Assembly: GCA_963732005.1 (NCBI GenBank)
Contig: CAVSXT010000003.1
Location: forward strand, 1,612,001 to 1,676,000
Source of the DNA: JASLEW01 sp963732005
GTDB lineage: Bacteria; Acidobacteriota; Thermoanaerobaculia; Multivoradales; UBA5704
Direction: 5' to 3'
Length of the DNA: 64,000 nucleotides
The translations under genes and the position numbers were made by a program. Positions 7,949 to 17,868 of the stretch are shown piece after piece. A model generated the notes under the pieces. It saw only the letters and a program-made list of their open reading frames with translations, was not told the origin of the DNA and searched no databases. Each line of letters starts with the position of its first letter. Within the stretch, counting starts at the first letter, position 1.

Positions 7949-9448
7949 CTACCGGACCCCGGCCCCGCGCTGGGCGGCCGCGAGAATCCGATCGGCGAGT
8001 TGCTCGTAGTCACCCTGGAAGGCGTGCGAGCCCTGCAGCTCGACCTTGCGGGCGAGCTCCGGGCCGAGGTCCGAGCACAGGCTGTCTTCCTCGCCGGCGG
8101 CGGCGACGCAGAGCACGGGGTGGCCGCGCAGCTTCAGCACCTCCGGCTTGACCGGCAGCTCCGACGCCTTGTTCTCCTTGATCCGGATCTCGAACGGGGT
8201 CGTATGGCTCGGTCCCAGCAGCGCGATCAGGCTGACCCGCTGCAGCAGGTCGGCCGGCAGGCGGTCGGCAAGGAACGGCAGCACGTCGGCGCCCAGCGAG
8301 TAGCCGACGAGCACCGCCCGGTCGCGTTTCCACGCCGCCAGGTAATGGCGCAGCAGCCGCTGCAGATCGGCCGCCGCCGCGTCGGGCGTGCGGGCGTTCC
8401 AGAAGTACTCGAGGGTATCGAGCCCCACCACCGGCACGCCGCGCCGGCCGGCCAGCACTTTGGCCACCTCGCGATCGACGCTGGCCCAACCGCCATCGCC
8501 GGAAAGGATCACCGCCAGCGGCTGCCCGGCGGGCGCGCCGGGGCTGGGCATCTCGATCACCGGCAGGCCGGGCAGGGCCGGCGAACCGGCGGTCTCGGCG
8601 GCGGCAGGCGGGGACGCCGCGCCCTGCCGCGCGGCGGCCGGCGCCAGGACGCGGTCGACGGCCTGGCGCAGCGCCGGCTGCCAGCGCGCCGCCGGCTGCG
8701 CGAAAGCATGGTCGACGCCGGCGAGAGTCACCGCCGAGCCCGCCGGGAGGGCCTGTGCCAGCGCCGCCGCCGTGGCCGCCGGGCAGCGGCGGTCGGCCGC
8801 CCCCGACACGGCAACCCAGGGTTGTTCGATGCTCGGCGCCGGCAGCAGCGTGAAGCCGCCCTTAGGCGCCGGCCGCATGGCGAGGCCATGGCCGGGGCAC
8901 AGCGGCTGCCCACCCGCCAGGTCGGGGCAGAGCGCCAGGCCGATGCCGCCGCGAAACGTCCTGGCCGGAGCCTGGGCGAGCGCGCCATAGGCGAGCGCGC
9001 CGCCGCTGCCGTGGCCCGCCAGTATCGGATGCACGTAGCCCGGGAAGCCGAGGCGCTTCTGGATCACCTTGCTGAGGTTCTCGAGGCTGCCCGCCGTATA
9101 GGCGCAGCTGTCGTGCTGCTCGGCAACGCGCTGCAGGTAATGGCGGGTGTCGATCCCCACCACCAGCATGCCCTGCGCCGCCAGGCTCCGCGCCAGCCGC
9201 TCGGCGTCGTCGTCCCAGCCGGTCCCGTCGGAGAAGAACAGCACGACGTTGGCCGGGTGCGGCGCCGGCCGCAGCAGCCGGAGAGCGCCGAAGCGGCCGT
9301 ACTGGGTGATCTCCTCGGCAAGTGACGCGGCGCCGGCGGCGCCGCCGGGCGGAGGGGAGGCCGCCGCCTGCAGCGGCGGTGGCGGCGCCCACGCCGCGAA
9401 CACCGCCAACGCCGCCAGGATGACCACGGTCGCTGCGCCCGGCCTCAC
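7949..9448 (-). CDS. AcvB/VirJ-like periplasmic hydrolase, paralogue 3
   Basis: About 500 residues with a signal peptide (VVILAALAVFAAWA) and two alpha/beta-hydrolase-like halves. The N-terminal half begins TQYGRFGALRLL and has nucleophile-elbow-like GHGSGGA. The C-terminal half is the VirJ/AcvB core: ILSGDGGWASVDREV, VGYSLGADVLPF (Ser) and QGSHAFQGDY (His). Agrobacterium AcvB hydrolyses lysyl-phosphatidylglycerol in the periplasm; the same activity here is inference. Start GTG 9448 overlaps the stop of paralogue 2 (GTGA), so this is the last gene of a three-gene operon reading toward lower coordinates. No lysyl-PG synthase gene is in the window. Confidence 0.8.
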   Translation of the reverse strand: MRPGAATVVILAALAVFAAWAPPPPLQAAASPPPGGAAGAASLAEEITQYGRFGALRLLRPAPHPANVVLFFSDGTGWDDDAERLARSLAAQGMLVVGIDTRHYLQRVAEQHDSCAYTAGSLENLSKVIQKRLGFPGYVHPILAGHGSGGALAYGALAQAPARTFRGGIGLALCPDLAGGQPLCPGHGLAMRPAPKGGFTLLPAPSIEQPWVAVSGAADRRCPAATAAALAQALPAGSAVTLAGVDHAFAQPAARWQPALRQAVDRVLAPAAARQGAASPPAAAETAGSPALPGLPVIEMPSPGAPAGQPLAVILSGDGGWASVDREVAKVLAGRRGVPVVGLDTLEYFWNARTPDAAAADLQRLLRHYLAAWKRDRAVLVGYSLGADVLPFLADRLPADLLQRVSLIALLGPSHTTPFEIRIKENKASELPVKPEVLKLRGHPVLCVAAAGEEDSLCSDLGPELARKVELQGSHAFQGDYEQLADRILAAAQRGAGVR

Positions 9449-11112
9449 CGCGGCCCACCTCCGGGAGCCGGTGGGGGAGCCGGCGGATTGGCGCCCGGCG
9501 GCGGGCTCGCTCCGGGTGACGGTTGGCCGGCGGCGGGCGGCGGCGGCGGATGCCCGCCCTTCTTGCCCGGCTCGGCGGACTTGTCGGCGGCGCCGCCGCC
9601 CGGCTTGGCGGCCGGCTCGGCGCCGGCGCCCGGTGCCGGCCCGCCGTTGAGCTGGTGCAGGATCGTCACCACCACCGCCCGCGGATTGCTGCCCAGGTAA
9701 TGGGCGCCGGGGAGGGCGACGCTGACGGCGAGCGCCGGTGCCAGGATGGTGCACAGGCTGGTGGCCTTCTCGCCGCTGCCATAGACGCACAGCACCGGTT
9801 TGCCCTTGAGCCTGGTGACCTCGGGCGCGACCGGCCGGTTCTCGCCGCCGCCGTGGCCCAGCCATTCGCTGAGCCGGAACTCGAAGCTGGTGCTGCGGCC
9901 GGGGCCGAGCAGGGTCACCAGCCGCACCCGGGACAGCAGGTCGGCGGGCAGCCGGTTGGCCATGAACGGCAGCACCTCGGCGCCGAGGGAGTAGCCGATG
10001 AGCAGCACGTCCTTGCGTTTCCAGGCGGCGAGGTAGGTCCGGAGGATGCGCGCCAGATCGGCGGCCGCGCCCTCCGGATTGCGCGGCGTCCAGAAATACT
10101 GCAGCGTGTTGAGCCCCACCACCGGGATGCCGCGATCGGCCAGCAGGCTGGCCACGTCCCGGTCCAGCCCGGCCCAACCGCCGTCGCCCGAGACGATGAC
10201 CGCCATGGTGTCGCCGGTCGAGCCGGGTTGCGGCAGCTCGAGCAGCGGCAGCTCGGCGAGCGACCGGCGCACCGGGCTCTCGGGGGCGTGCGCGAGGTCG
10301 GCGGCGTTGAGCACCCGCAGGTAGGCTTGCTTCAAGCCCGAGGCGGCGCGCAGCTCGGGCGAGGCCTGGCGGTGACCGCTGCCCTTGGGCGGCGCGATCA
10401 CCGCGGCGCCCTTGATCTTGGCGGCGAAAGCGTCCTCCGCCAGCGGGGCTTTGCAGCCCCCGCCGTGGGCGCCGCCGGCGGCGCCCGCGGATACCGCCGG
10501 CCCCAGCAGCCAGGGCTGATCGACGCCGGCGACCGGCTGCAGCCGGTAGGCTTCGCCGCCCGGCAGCGGCTGCGAGGTGAGGCCGCGCCCCGGGCACAGC
10601 GGATGGCTCACCTCGAGGTCGGGACAGAAGCCGAGGCTGATGGCGCCGGCGAAGGTGCCGCTCGGCGCCTGGGCGAGCGCGCCGTAGGCGACGGCGGCGC
10701 CGGCGCCGAAGCCGGCCAGCACCGGCGGCGTGTAGGCGCGCAGCTCGAGCTTCTTCTGCACCAGCTTGCTCAGCATCTCGAGATCGCCCGCGGGATACGA
10801 ACAGTCCTGGGTCAGGCGGTCCATCTTGCGCAGGTAGTACGGCAGGTCGAGCCCGATGACCAACGCGTCGAGCGACTCGAGGCTGCGCGCCAGCTCCTCG
10901 GCCCGCGCATCCCAGCCGTCCTCGCCCGAAACCAGCACCACGACCCCGCTCGGGACCGGCAGGCGGCGGTAGATGGAGACCTGGCCGAAGCGGCCGTAGG
11001 TTTGGTGCTCGACCGCCGGCGGCGCCGCCGCCGCCCATACCGGCGCCGCGCCGGCGGCGCACGCGACGAAGGCCGCCAGCGCGGCGATCCCGGCACGGGC
11101 GGCGACGTTCAC
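9445..11112 (-). CDS. AcvB/VirJ-like periplasmic hydrolase, paralogue 2
   Basis: A 555-residue paralogue with a signal peptide (GIAALAAFVACAAGA). The N-terminal half retains QTYGRFGQVSIY and EDGWDARAEELARSL, but its nucleophile elbow reads AGFGAGAAVAYG, without serine, so that half is probably catalytically dead. The C-terminal half keeps VSGDGGWAGLDRDV, IGYSLGAEVLPF and the late His (GAHYLG). The last 70 residues are a Pro/Gly/Lys-rich tail (PPPPPAAGQPSPG) seen only in this copy and possibly a cell-wall spacer. Start GTG 11112 overlaps the end of paralogue 1. Confidence 0.8.
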   Translation of the reverse strand: MNVAARAGIAALAAFVACAAGAAPVWAAAAPPAVEHQTYGRFGQVSIYRRLPVPSGVVVLVSGEDGWDARAEELARSLESLDALVIGLDLPYYLRKMDRLTQDCSYPAGDLEMLSKLVQKKLELRAYTPPVLAGFGAGAAVAYGALAQAPSGTFAGAISLGFCPDLEVSHPLCPGRGLTSQPLPGGEAYRLQPVAGVDQPWLLGPAVSAGAAGGAHGGGCKAPLAEDAFAAKIKGAAVIAPPKGSGHRQASPELRAASGLKQAYLRVLNAADLAHAPESPVRRSLAELPLLELPQPGSTGDTMAVIVSGDGGWAGLDRDVASLLADRGIPVVGLNTLQYFWTPRNPEGAAADLARILRTYLAAWKRKDVLLIGYSLGAEVLPFMANRLPADLLSRVRLVTLLGPGRSTSFEFRLSEWLGHGGGENRPVAPEVTRLKGKPVLCVYGSGEKATSLCTILAPALAVSVALPGAHYLGSNPRAVVVTILHQLNGGPAPGAGAEPAAKPGGGAADKSAEPGKKGGHPPPPPAAGQPSPGASPPPGANPPAPPPAPGGGPR

Positions 11113-12773
11113 CGGTGCGCGACCGCCGGCACGACCTCGGCGAGGATGCGGTCGGCGAGCGACGCGTAGGCGCCGCCGAAGTGGTGGGAGCCCTGGAAAG
11201 AGACCGCCTTGCCGAGCCCGCCGAGCTCGGTGCACAGGCTGTCGCGCTCCTCCTGGCCGTAGAGGCACAGCAGCGGCTTGCCGCGCAGCTTGACCACCTC
11301 GGGCAGCACCGGCAGGTCGCCGCCGTCGCCGCCTCCCAACCAGTCGGTGAGGTGGAACTGGAAGCTGGTGCGGCGACTGGGGCCGAGCAGCACGACCAGC
11401 CGCACGCGGCCCATGAGGTCGGGGGGCAGCCGGTTGGCCATGAACGGCAGCACGTCGGCGCCCAGGGAGTAGCCTGCCAGCAGCAGCTGCTGGCGCCCCC
11501 AGGCTGCCAGGTAGTGGCGCGCAATGCGCTCCAGGTCGGCGGCGGCGCCGGCGGGCGTGCGGGCGCTCCAGAAATATTGCAGCGAGTTGAGGCCGACCAC
11601 CGGCACGCCCTTGCCGGCGAGCTGATCCGCCACCTCGCGGTCGATGCCGGCCCAGCCGCCGTCGCCGGAGACGATCACCGCCAGCAGCTCGCCGGACGGC
11701 TGCTTGGCCGGCACCTCGACCAGCGGCAGGTCGGTGACCGCCGGCAGCGGCGCGCCGGCCGCGCCCGCGGCGGAAGGCGGCCGGCGCGGCGCCGCACCAG
11801 GGCCGCCGGTGGGTCCGCTCGCTCCGGCGGGTCCGGTGGGTCCGGCCCCGGCGGCGCCCGCCGCGGCGGTGGACGCGGCGCCCGGCTCGCCGGCGCCGGC
11901 GATGCGCTGGAAGGCCTCCTTGAACTGTGCCTCCCAGTTGGCCGTCACCGAGAAGCCGTGACCCACCTTGGGCAGCATCACCGCCTCGCCGTTTTTCACC
12001 TGGCGCACGTAGGACTCGACGTCCTGCGGCGAGCAGACCTGGTCGATGAGGCCCTGGAAAGCCACCCAGGGCTGCTCGAGCGTGCCGGTGGGCTTGAAGC
12101 TGTAGCCCTTGCCCTTCGGTCCGGGCCCCCAGGTGAGGCCGTGGCCGGCGCAGAACGGCTTGGTCAGCGGCAGGTCGGGGCAAAAGCCCATGCTGAGGGC
12201 GCCCTTGAAGGTATTGGGCGGTGCCTCCACCAGCAGCGCGTAGACCAGGGTGGCGCCGGAGGAATAGCCGACCAGCACCGGCGGCGTGTAGGTGGGGAAG
12301 CCGAGCTTCTTCTGCACGTATTTGCTCAGCAGCTCGGCGTCGCTCGCCGGATAGGAACAGGCTTCCTTGGACTTCGCCAGCGTCGCGAGGTAGTGGGGGA
12401 GATCGATCCCCACCACCAGCGCATCCATCCGCGCCAGCGTCCTGGCCATGTCGACGACGCCGAGGTTCCAGCCGCCGTCGCCGGAGAAGAAGAGGACCAC
12501 CTGGCGGGGGTGGGGCGTCAGGTGGAACAGCGCGACCTTGCCAAAACGGCCGTAGGTCAGTGTCTCGCCTGCCGATGCGGCGGCGGCGCGGGTGGTGCGG
12601 GACTTCTTGGCCGGGGCGGCGGCGGCGTGTGCGGGCCGTCCGGCGGCTGTCACCAGGGTCACCAGGGTCACCAGGGTCGCCACGGCCGCGATCCTGGCGA
12701 GGCTCGTTCCAGGCAGGAGCAACGGCGCCAGGCGGCCGGCGGTCGCTCTCATCCTGCTGCTCAGGCCGCTCAT
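11109..12773 (-). CDS. AcvB/VirJ-like periplasmic hydrolase, paralogue 1
   Basis: A 554-residue first gene of the three-copy operon. The signal region contains a Thr/Leu/Val repeat (TLVTLVTLVTAAG) encoded by a 9-bp tandem repeat near 12651-12680. Both halves keep a Ser elbow: VGYSSGATLVYA in the N-terminal half and LAGYSLGADVLPF in the C-terminal half. C-terminal His is in QGSHHFGG. The two halves are joined by a collagen-like linker (GPTGPAGASGPTGGPG). ATG 12773 is preferred over ATG 12752 because AGGA lies 5-6 nt upstream of it. Of the three copies this looks the most complete. Confidence 0.8.
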   Translation of the reverse strand: MSGLSSRMRATAGRLAPLLLPGTSLARIAAVATLVTLVTLVTAAGRPAHAAAAPAKKSRTTRAAAASAGETLTYGRFGKVALFHLTPHPRQVVLFFSGDGGWNLGVVDMARTLARMDALVVGIDLPHYLATLAKSKEACSYPASDAELLSKYVQKKLGFPTYTPPVLVGYSSGATLVYALLVEAPPNTFKGALSMGFCPDLPLTKPFCAGHGLTWGPGPKGKGYSFKPTGTLEQPWVAFQGLIDQVCSPQDVESYVRQVKNGEAVMLPKVGHGFSVTANWEAQFKEAFQRIAGAGEPGAASTAAAGAAGAGPTGPAGASGPTGGPGAAPRRPPSAAGAAGAPLPAVTDLPLVEVPAKQPSGELLAVIVSGDGGWAGIDREVADQLAGKGVPVVGLNSLQYFWSARTPAGAAADLERIARHYLAAWGRQQLLLAGYSLGADVLPFMANRLPPDLMGRVRLVVLLGPSRRTSFQFHLTDWLGGGDGGDLPVLPEVVKLRGKPLLCLYGQEERDSLCTELGGLGKAVSFQGSHHFGGAYASLADRILAEVVPAVAHR

Positions 12774-12996
12774 GCCGATCCTGCCGATCCCGCGGATCCC
12801 ACTCGTCCAGCTCGCCTCATCGTCTTCTCGTCCTCGGTTCGGCGTCGCCCGCGCGCCGTCGTCCACCCGGGTGTCCGCCCAGGTGCAAGCAAGATCCATG
12901 CTTGTGGTATCCTCCACCTCCCCCTGGGGCGGCGGGTCCTCCCGCCTGCCCGCATGTGCCGTTCATCTCCCGAGAGGCTTTCGAGGATAGTCCGCG

Positions 12997-14793
<1,797 letters not shown>

Positions 14794-14799
14794 CAGCAG

Positions 14800-14859
14800 T
14801 TGCATTTAGAGTAAGTACGGTATACTTCGAGTGTTACCTTGCTGTCTGTCCCCAGGAGG
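14800..14859 (+). promoter_or_regulatory. Candidate promoter and ribosome binding site of the first LPYF protein gene
   Basis: TTGCAT (14800-14805) and TATACT (14821-14826) are separated by 15 bases, shorter than the ideal 17. A near-palindrome AAGTA/TACTT overlaps the -10 side. AGGAGG at 14854-14859 lies 6 nt before ATG 14866. Confidence 0.45.
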
Positions 14860-14865
14860 TCCCCA

Positions 14866-16176
14866 ATGAAGAAGCTGGCGATCGTGCTGCTGCCTGTCCT
14901 GCTGCTGTCGCCGCTGGCCGTTCGCTCCGCCGGCGCCGTCATCTGCACCGTCGACGCCGTGCCGGCCGCGACCCTGCTGCTGCCCTATTTCGAAGTGGAT
15001 CTGGGCAACACGCTGGGCAGCAACACGCTGTTCTCCGTCAACAACGCCTCGGCCACCGCCGTGCTCGCCCACGTCGTGCTGTGGTCGGACCTGTCGGTGC
15101 CGGTGCTCGACTTCAACGTCTACCTGACCGGCTACGACGTACAGACCATCAGCCTGCGCGACATCATCGTCGACGGCAACCTGCCGCAGACCGCGTCCGC
15201 GGGCCAGGACCCGGGCGACACCATCAGCCCCAAGGGCTCCTTCTCGCAGGACATCAACTTCGCCAGCTGCAACGGCGTGCTGCCGCCGCCGGCGCTGCCG
15301 TCGTTCTTCGTCGCCCACCTGCAGGCGGCGCTCACCGGCCTGCCCTCGGCGGTGCTCAAGGGCAACTGCGCCGGCCAGGCGCTTGGCGACAACATCGCCC
15401 GCGGCTACGTCACCGTCGACACGGTGAGCAACTGCTCGCTGCGCTTCCCGGGGGACGCCGGCTATTTCGCGGCCGGCGGCACCGGCGACGCCACCAACCA
15501 GAACGTGCTGTGGGGCGACTACCTGCTGATGCGCTCCAACTCGGATTTCCTCTTCGGCGGCGACCTGGTGCACGTCGAGGCCAGCGCCACCAACCCGGCG
15601 ACCTCGACCCCCGGGCGGTACACCTTCTATGGCCGCTACGTCGGCTGGACGGCGGTCGACAACCGCGAGCCGCTGGCGACCAATTTCGGCAGCCGCTACA
15701 TGAACGGCGGACCCGGCTCCTACGAAGGCAACAGCATGCTGCTGGTCTGGCGCGACTCGAAGGTCAACCAGGGTCCCTTCACCTGTCCGGCGACGGCCGG
15801 GGTGCGGCCGCCCTGGTATCCGCTCGGCCAGGAGGGGATCGTGATCTTCGACGAGCAGGAGCACCCGGTGGTGCCGCAGACCTTCCCGTTCTCGCCGCAG
15901 CCGCCGACCGGCTCGATCACCCCGTTCCCGGCGGAGACCCAGATCACGCCGATCAACGGCACCGCGCTGCCGATCCCCTTCCCCTTCGGCTGGATCTATC
16001 TCGACCTGAACACGACGGTGGCGGCGGCCGGCAACAACCCGCCGGTCGATCCTGCGGCGGCCCAGGCCTTCGTCATCTCCGTCGACCAGGCCAACGGCCG
16101 CTTCGCGGTGGGTATCGAGGCGGTCCGCCTCGACAGTGCCTGCGCCGCGAACCACGTGATCCCGGGCAGCCGGTGA
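14866..16176 (+). CDS. Secreted protein, LPYFEVDL family, copy 1
   Basis: A 436-residue exported protein of unknown function. The signal peptide is KKLAIVLLPVLLLSPLAVRSAGA. The mature part opens with ICTVDAVPAATLLLPYFEVDL, then LFSVNNASATAVLAHVVLWSD, a beta-rich pattern that looks like an immunoglobulin-type or jelly-roll fold. No enzymatic motif or membrane anchor is visible. Conserved Cys pairs (ICT, ASCNG, GNCAG, NNCSLRF-type, FTCPAT, DSACAAN) suggest disulfide bonds. The next gene is a close tandem copy. Strong SD AGGAGG. I do not recognise a named function. Confidence 0.8.
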   Translation: MKKLAIVLLPVLLLSPLAVRSAGAVICTVDAVPAATLLLPYFEVDLGNTLGSNTLFSVNNASATAVLAHVVLWSDLSVPVLDFNVYLTGYDVQTISLRDIIVDGNLPQTASAGQDPGDTISPKGSFSQDINFASCNGVLPPPALPSFFVAHLQAALTGLPSAVLKGNCAGQALGDNIARGYVTVDTVSNCSLRFPGDAGYFAAGGTGDATNQNVLWGDYLLMRSNSDFLFGGDLVHVEASATNPATSTPGRYTFYGRYVGWTAVDNREPLATNFGSRYMNGGPGSYEGNSMLLVWRDSKVNQGPFTCPATAGVRPPWYPLGQEGIVIFDEQEHPVVPQTFPFSPQPPTGSITPFPAETQITPINGTALPIPFPFGWIYLDLNTTVAAAGNNPPVDPAAAQAFVISVDQANGRFAVGIEAVRLDSACAANHVIPGSR

Positions 16177-16196
16177 GCCCGGATACCCTTGACCCC

Positions 16197-16225
16197 TTGC
16201 AAAGCTCTCGCGGGAGAGGTATCCT
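16197..16225 (+). promoter_or_regulatory. Promoter of the second LPYF protein gene
   Basis: TTGCAA (16197-16202) and TATCCT (16220-16225) with the ideal 17-base spacer. The spacer contains the inverted repeat CTCTC-GCGG-GAGAG (16205-16218), well placed for a repressor. This predicts a long 5' leader of about 245 bases. Confidence 0.55.
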
Positions 16226-16425
16226 GGCACCGCTATTCGTCTGTCCGCCGCCACCCTGCCCTTGTCGTTTGCCGGGTCGAGCAGGGTGCTCCGGCGTAGC
16301 CGTACTCTGCTCTTGGCGATCACCTGGTCACTCGTTTCGCCGACGCCTGAGAGGAGACCAACGACGGACGTTTTCATGAATGCCCTTGGCTGCTGATGTC
16401 TCGTTCAGCCTCAGGGGAGGAGTTT

Positions 16426-16472
16426 GCGTCGGCTCCGACGCTGACCGATTGCGGTCGACTAAACAAAGGAGG
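16426..16472 (+). promoter_or_regulatory. Two leader hairpins and ribosome binding site upstream of LPYF copy 2
   Basis: GCGTCGG-CT-CCGACGC (16426-16441) and GACCG-ATTG-CGGTC (16443-16456) form two adjacent perfect stems just before AAAGGAGG (16465-16472), which is 6 nt from ATG 16479. They may stabilise the mRNA or set translation; no known riboswitch is recognised. Confidence 0.4.
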
Positions 16473-16478
16473 TTCTCG

Positions 16479-17774
16479 ATGAATCGCGTGGTCTTGTGTC
16501 TCGTGCTGGTGGGAGCGTTGGTTCTCGCCGCACCCATGTCGGCGGTGATCTGCACCATCGACGCGGTGCCGGCGGCAACGCTGCTGCTGCCCTACTTCGA
16601 AGTGGATCTCAACAACCCCAACGGCTTGACCACGCTGTTCTCGGTCAACAACGCCTCGGCCACCGCCGTCCTCGCGCACGTCGTGGTGTGGTCCGACCTG
16701 TCGGTGCCGGTGCTCGACTTCAACATCTACCTGACCGGGTACGATGTGCAGTCGGTCAACCTGCGCGACATCATCGTCGACGGCAACCTGCCGCAGACCG
16801 CCTCGGCGGGCCAGGACCCGACCGACACCATCAGCCCGAAGGGCTCCTTCTCGCAGGACATCAACTTCGCGAGCTGCACCGGCAAGCTGCCGCCGCCGGC
16901 GCTGCCGGCCTTCTTCATCGCCCACCTCGAGGCGGCGTTGACCGGCAATGCTTCGGCGGTGCTCAAGGGCAACTGCGCCGGCCAGCTGATCGGCGACAAC
17001 ATCGCCCGCGGCTACATCACCATGGACACGGTCAACAACTGCTCGCTGCGGTTCCCGGGCGACGCCGGCTACTTCGCGGCCGGCGGCACCGGCGACGTGA
17101 CCAACCAGAACGTCCTCTGGGGCGACTGGTTCATCGTCAACGCGGCGCAGAACTTCGCCGAGGGTGGCGACCTGGTGCACATCGAGGCCGACGCCACCAA
17201 CCCGGCGACCTCGACGGCCGGCCGCTACACCTTCTACGGCCGCTACGACGCCTGGACCGCGGTGGACAACCGCGAGCCGCTGGCCACGGAGTTCGCGGCC
17301 CGCTACCTGAACGGCGGTCCCTTCAGCGCCGGCACCTCGCTGCTGGTGTGGCGCGACTCGAAGGTCAACCAGGGTCCGTTCACCTGCCCGGCGACCCCCG
17401 GCGTGCAACCGCCCTGGTACCCGCTCGGTCAGGAAGGCATCATCATCTTCGACGAGCAGGAGCATCCGTCGGTGCCGCAGACGTTCCCCTTCTCGCCGCA
17501 GCCGCCGAGCGGGTCGTTGATCCCGTTCCCGGCCGAAACGCAGCGGACGCAGGTGGGCGGCGCCAGCTTCCCGCTGCCGGCCGGCTTCGACTTCGGCTGG
17601 CTCTACCTCGACCTGAACACGACGGTGGCGGCCGCGGGTAACAACCCGCCGGTCGATCCGACCGCCGCCCAGGCCTTCGTGGTGTACACGCTGGCTTCGA
17701 ACGGCCACTTCGGGGTCGGCATCGACGCCATCCGGCTCGACAGCGCTTGCGCTGCCAGCCACTTCGTGCCGTAA
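16479..17774 (+). CDS. Secreted protein, LPYFEVDL family, copy 2
   Basis: A 431-residue tandem paralogue of the preceding gene. The signal peptide is VVLCLVLVGALVLAAPMS, and the mature start is again ICTIDAVPAATLLLPYFEVDL. Roughly four in five residues match copy 1, with the differences concentrated in the signal, residues just after it, and the segment before the FFGWLYLDLNTT-type end. Cys positions are conserved between copies. Different promoters and leaders suggest the copies are expressed under different conditions. Function unknown; probably a secreted or surface structural protein. Confidence 0.8.
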   Translation: MNRVVLCLVLVGALVLAAPMSAVICTIDAVPAATLLLPYFEVDLNNPNGLTTLFSVNNASATAVLAHVVVWSDLSVPVLDFNIYLTGYDVQSVNLRDIIVDGNLPQTASAGQDPTDTISPKGSFSQDINFASCTGKLPPPALPAFFIAHLEAALTGNASAVLKGNCAGQLIGDNIARGYITMDTVNNCSLRFPGDAGYFAAGGTGDVTNQNVLWGDWFIVNAAQNFAEGGDLVHIEADATNPATSTAGRYTFYGRYDAWTAVDNREPLATEFAARYLNGGPFSAGTSLLVWRDSKVNQGPFTCPATPGVQPPWYPLGQEGIIIFDEQEHPSVPQTFPFSPQPPSGSLIPFPAETQRTQVGGASFPLPAGFDFGWLYLDLNTTVAAAGNNPPVDPTAAQAFVVYTLASNGHFGVGIDAIRLDSACAASHFVP

Positions 17775-17798
17775 GCGCGGAGCGCCCCAGTCGGTCTT

Positions 17799-17840
17799 CC
17801 CGGCCCGGTCTTCCCCTCTTCAAAAGGGGGGAAGGCCGGG
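17799..17840. terminator. Hairpin terminator between LPYF copy 2 and imuB
   Basis: Outer arms CCCGGCC (17799-17805) and GGCCGGG (17834-17840) with an inner TTCCCC/GGGGAA stem and an A/T-rich loop. It lies between convergent genes and lacks a long U-tract, so it may work in both directions with limited efficiency. Confidence 0.5.
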
Positions 17841-17868
17841 CTTGTGCCGTTTCTGCGTCCCACTCCTG

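Noticed and set aside
12651..12681. 9-bp tandem repeat as a CRISPR or regulatory repeat
   Set aside because: It is a coding microsatellite within the signal peptide of the AcvB-like protein, with no spacers.
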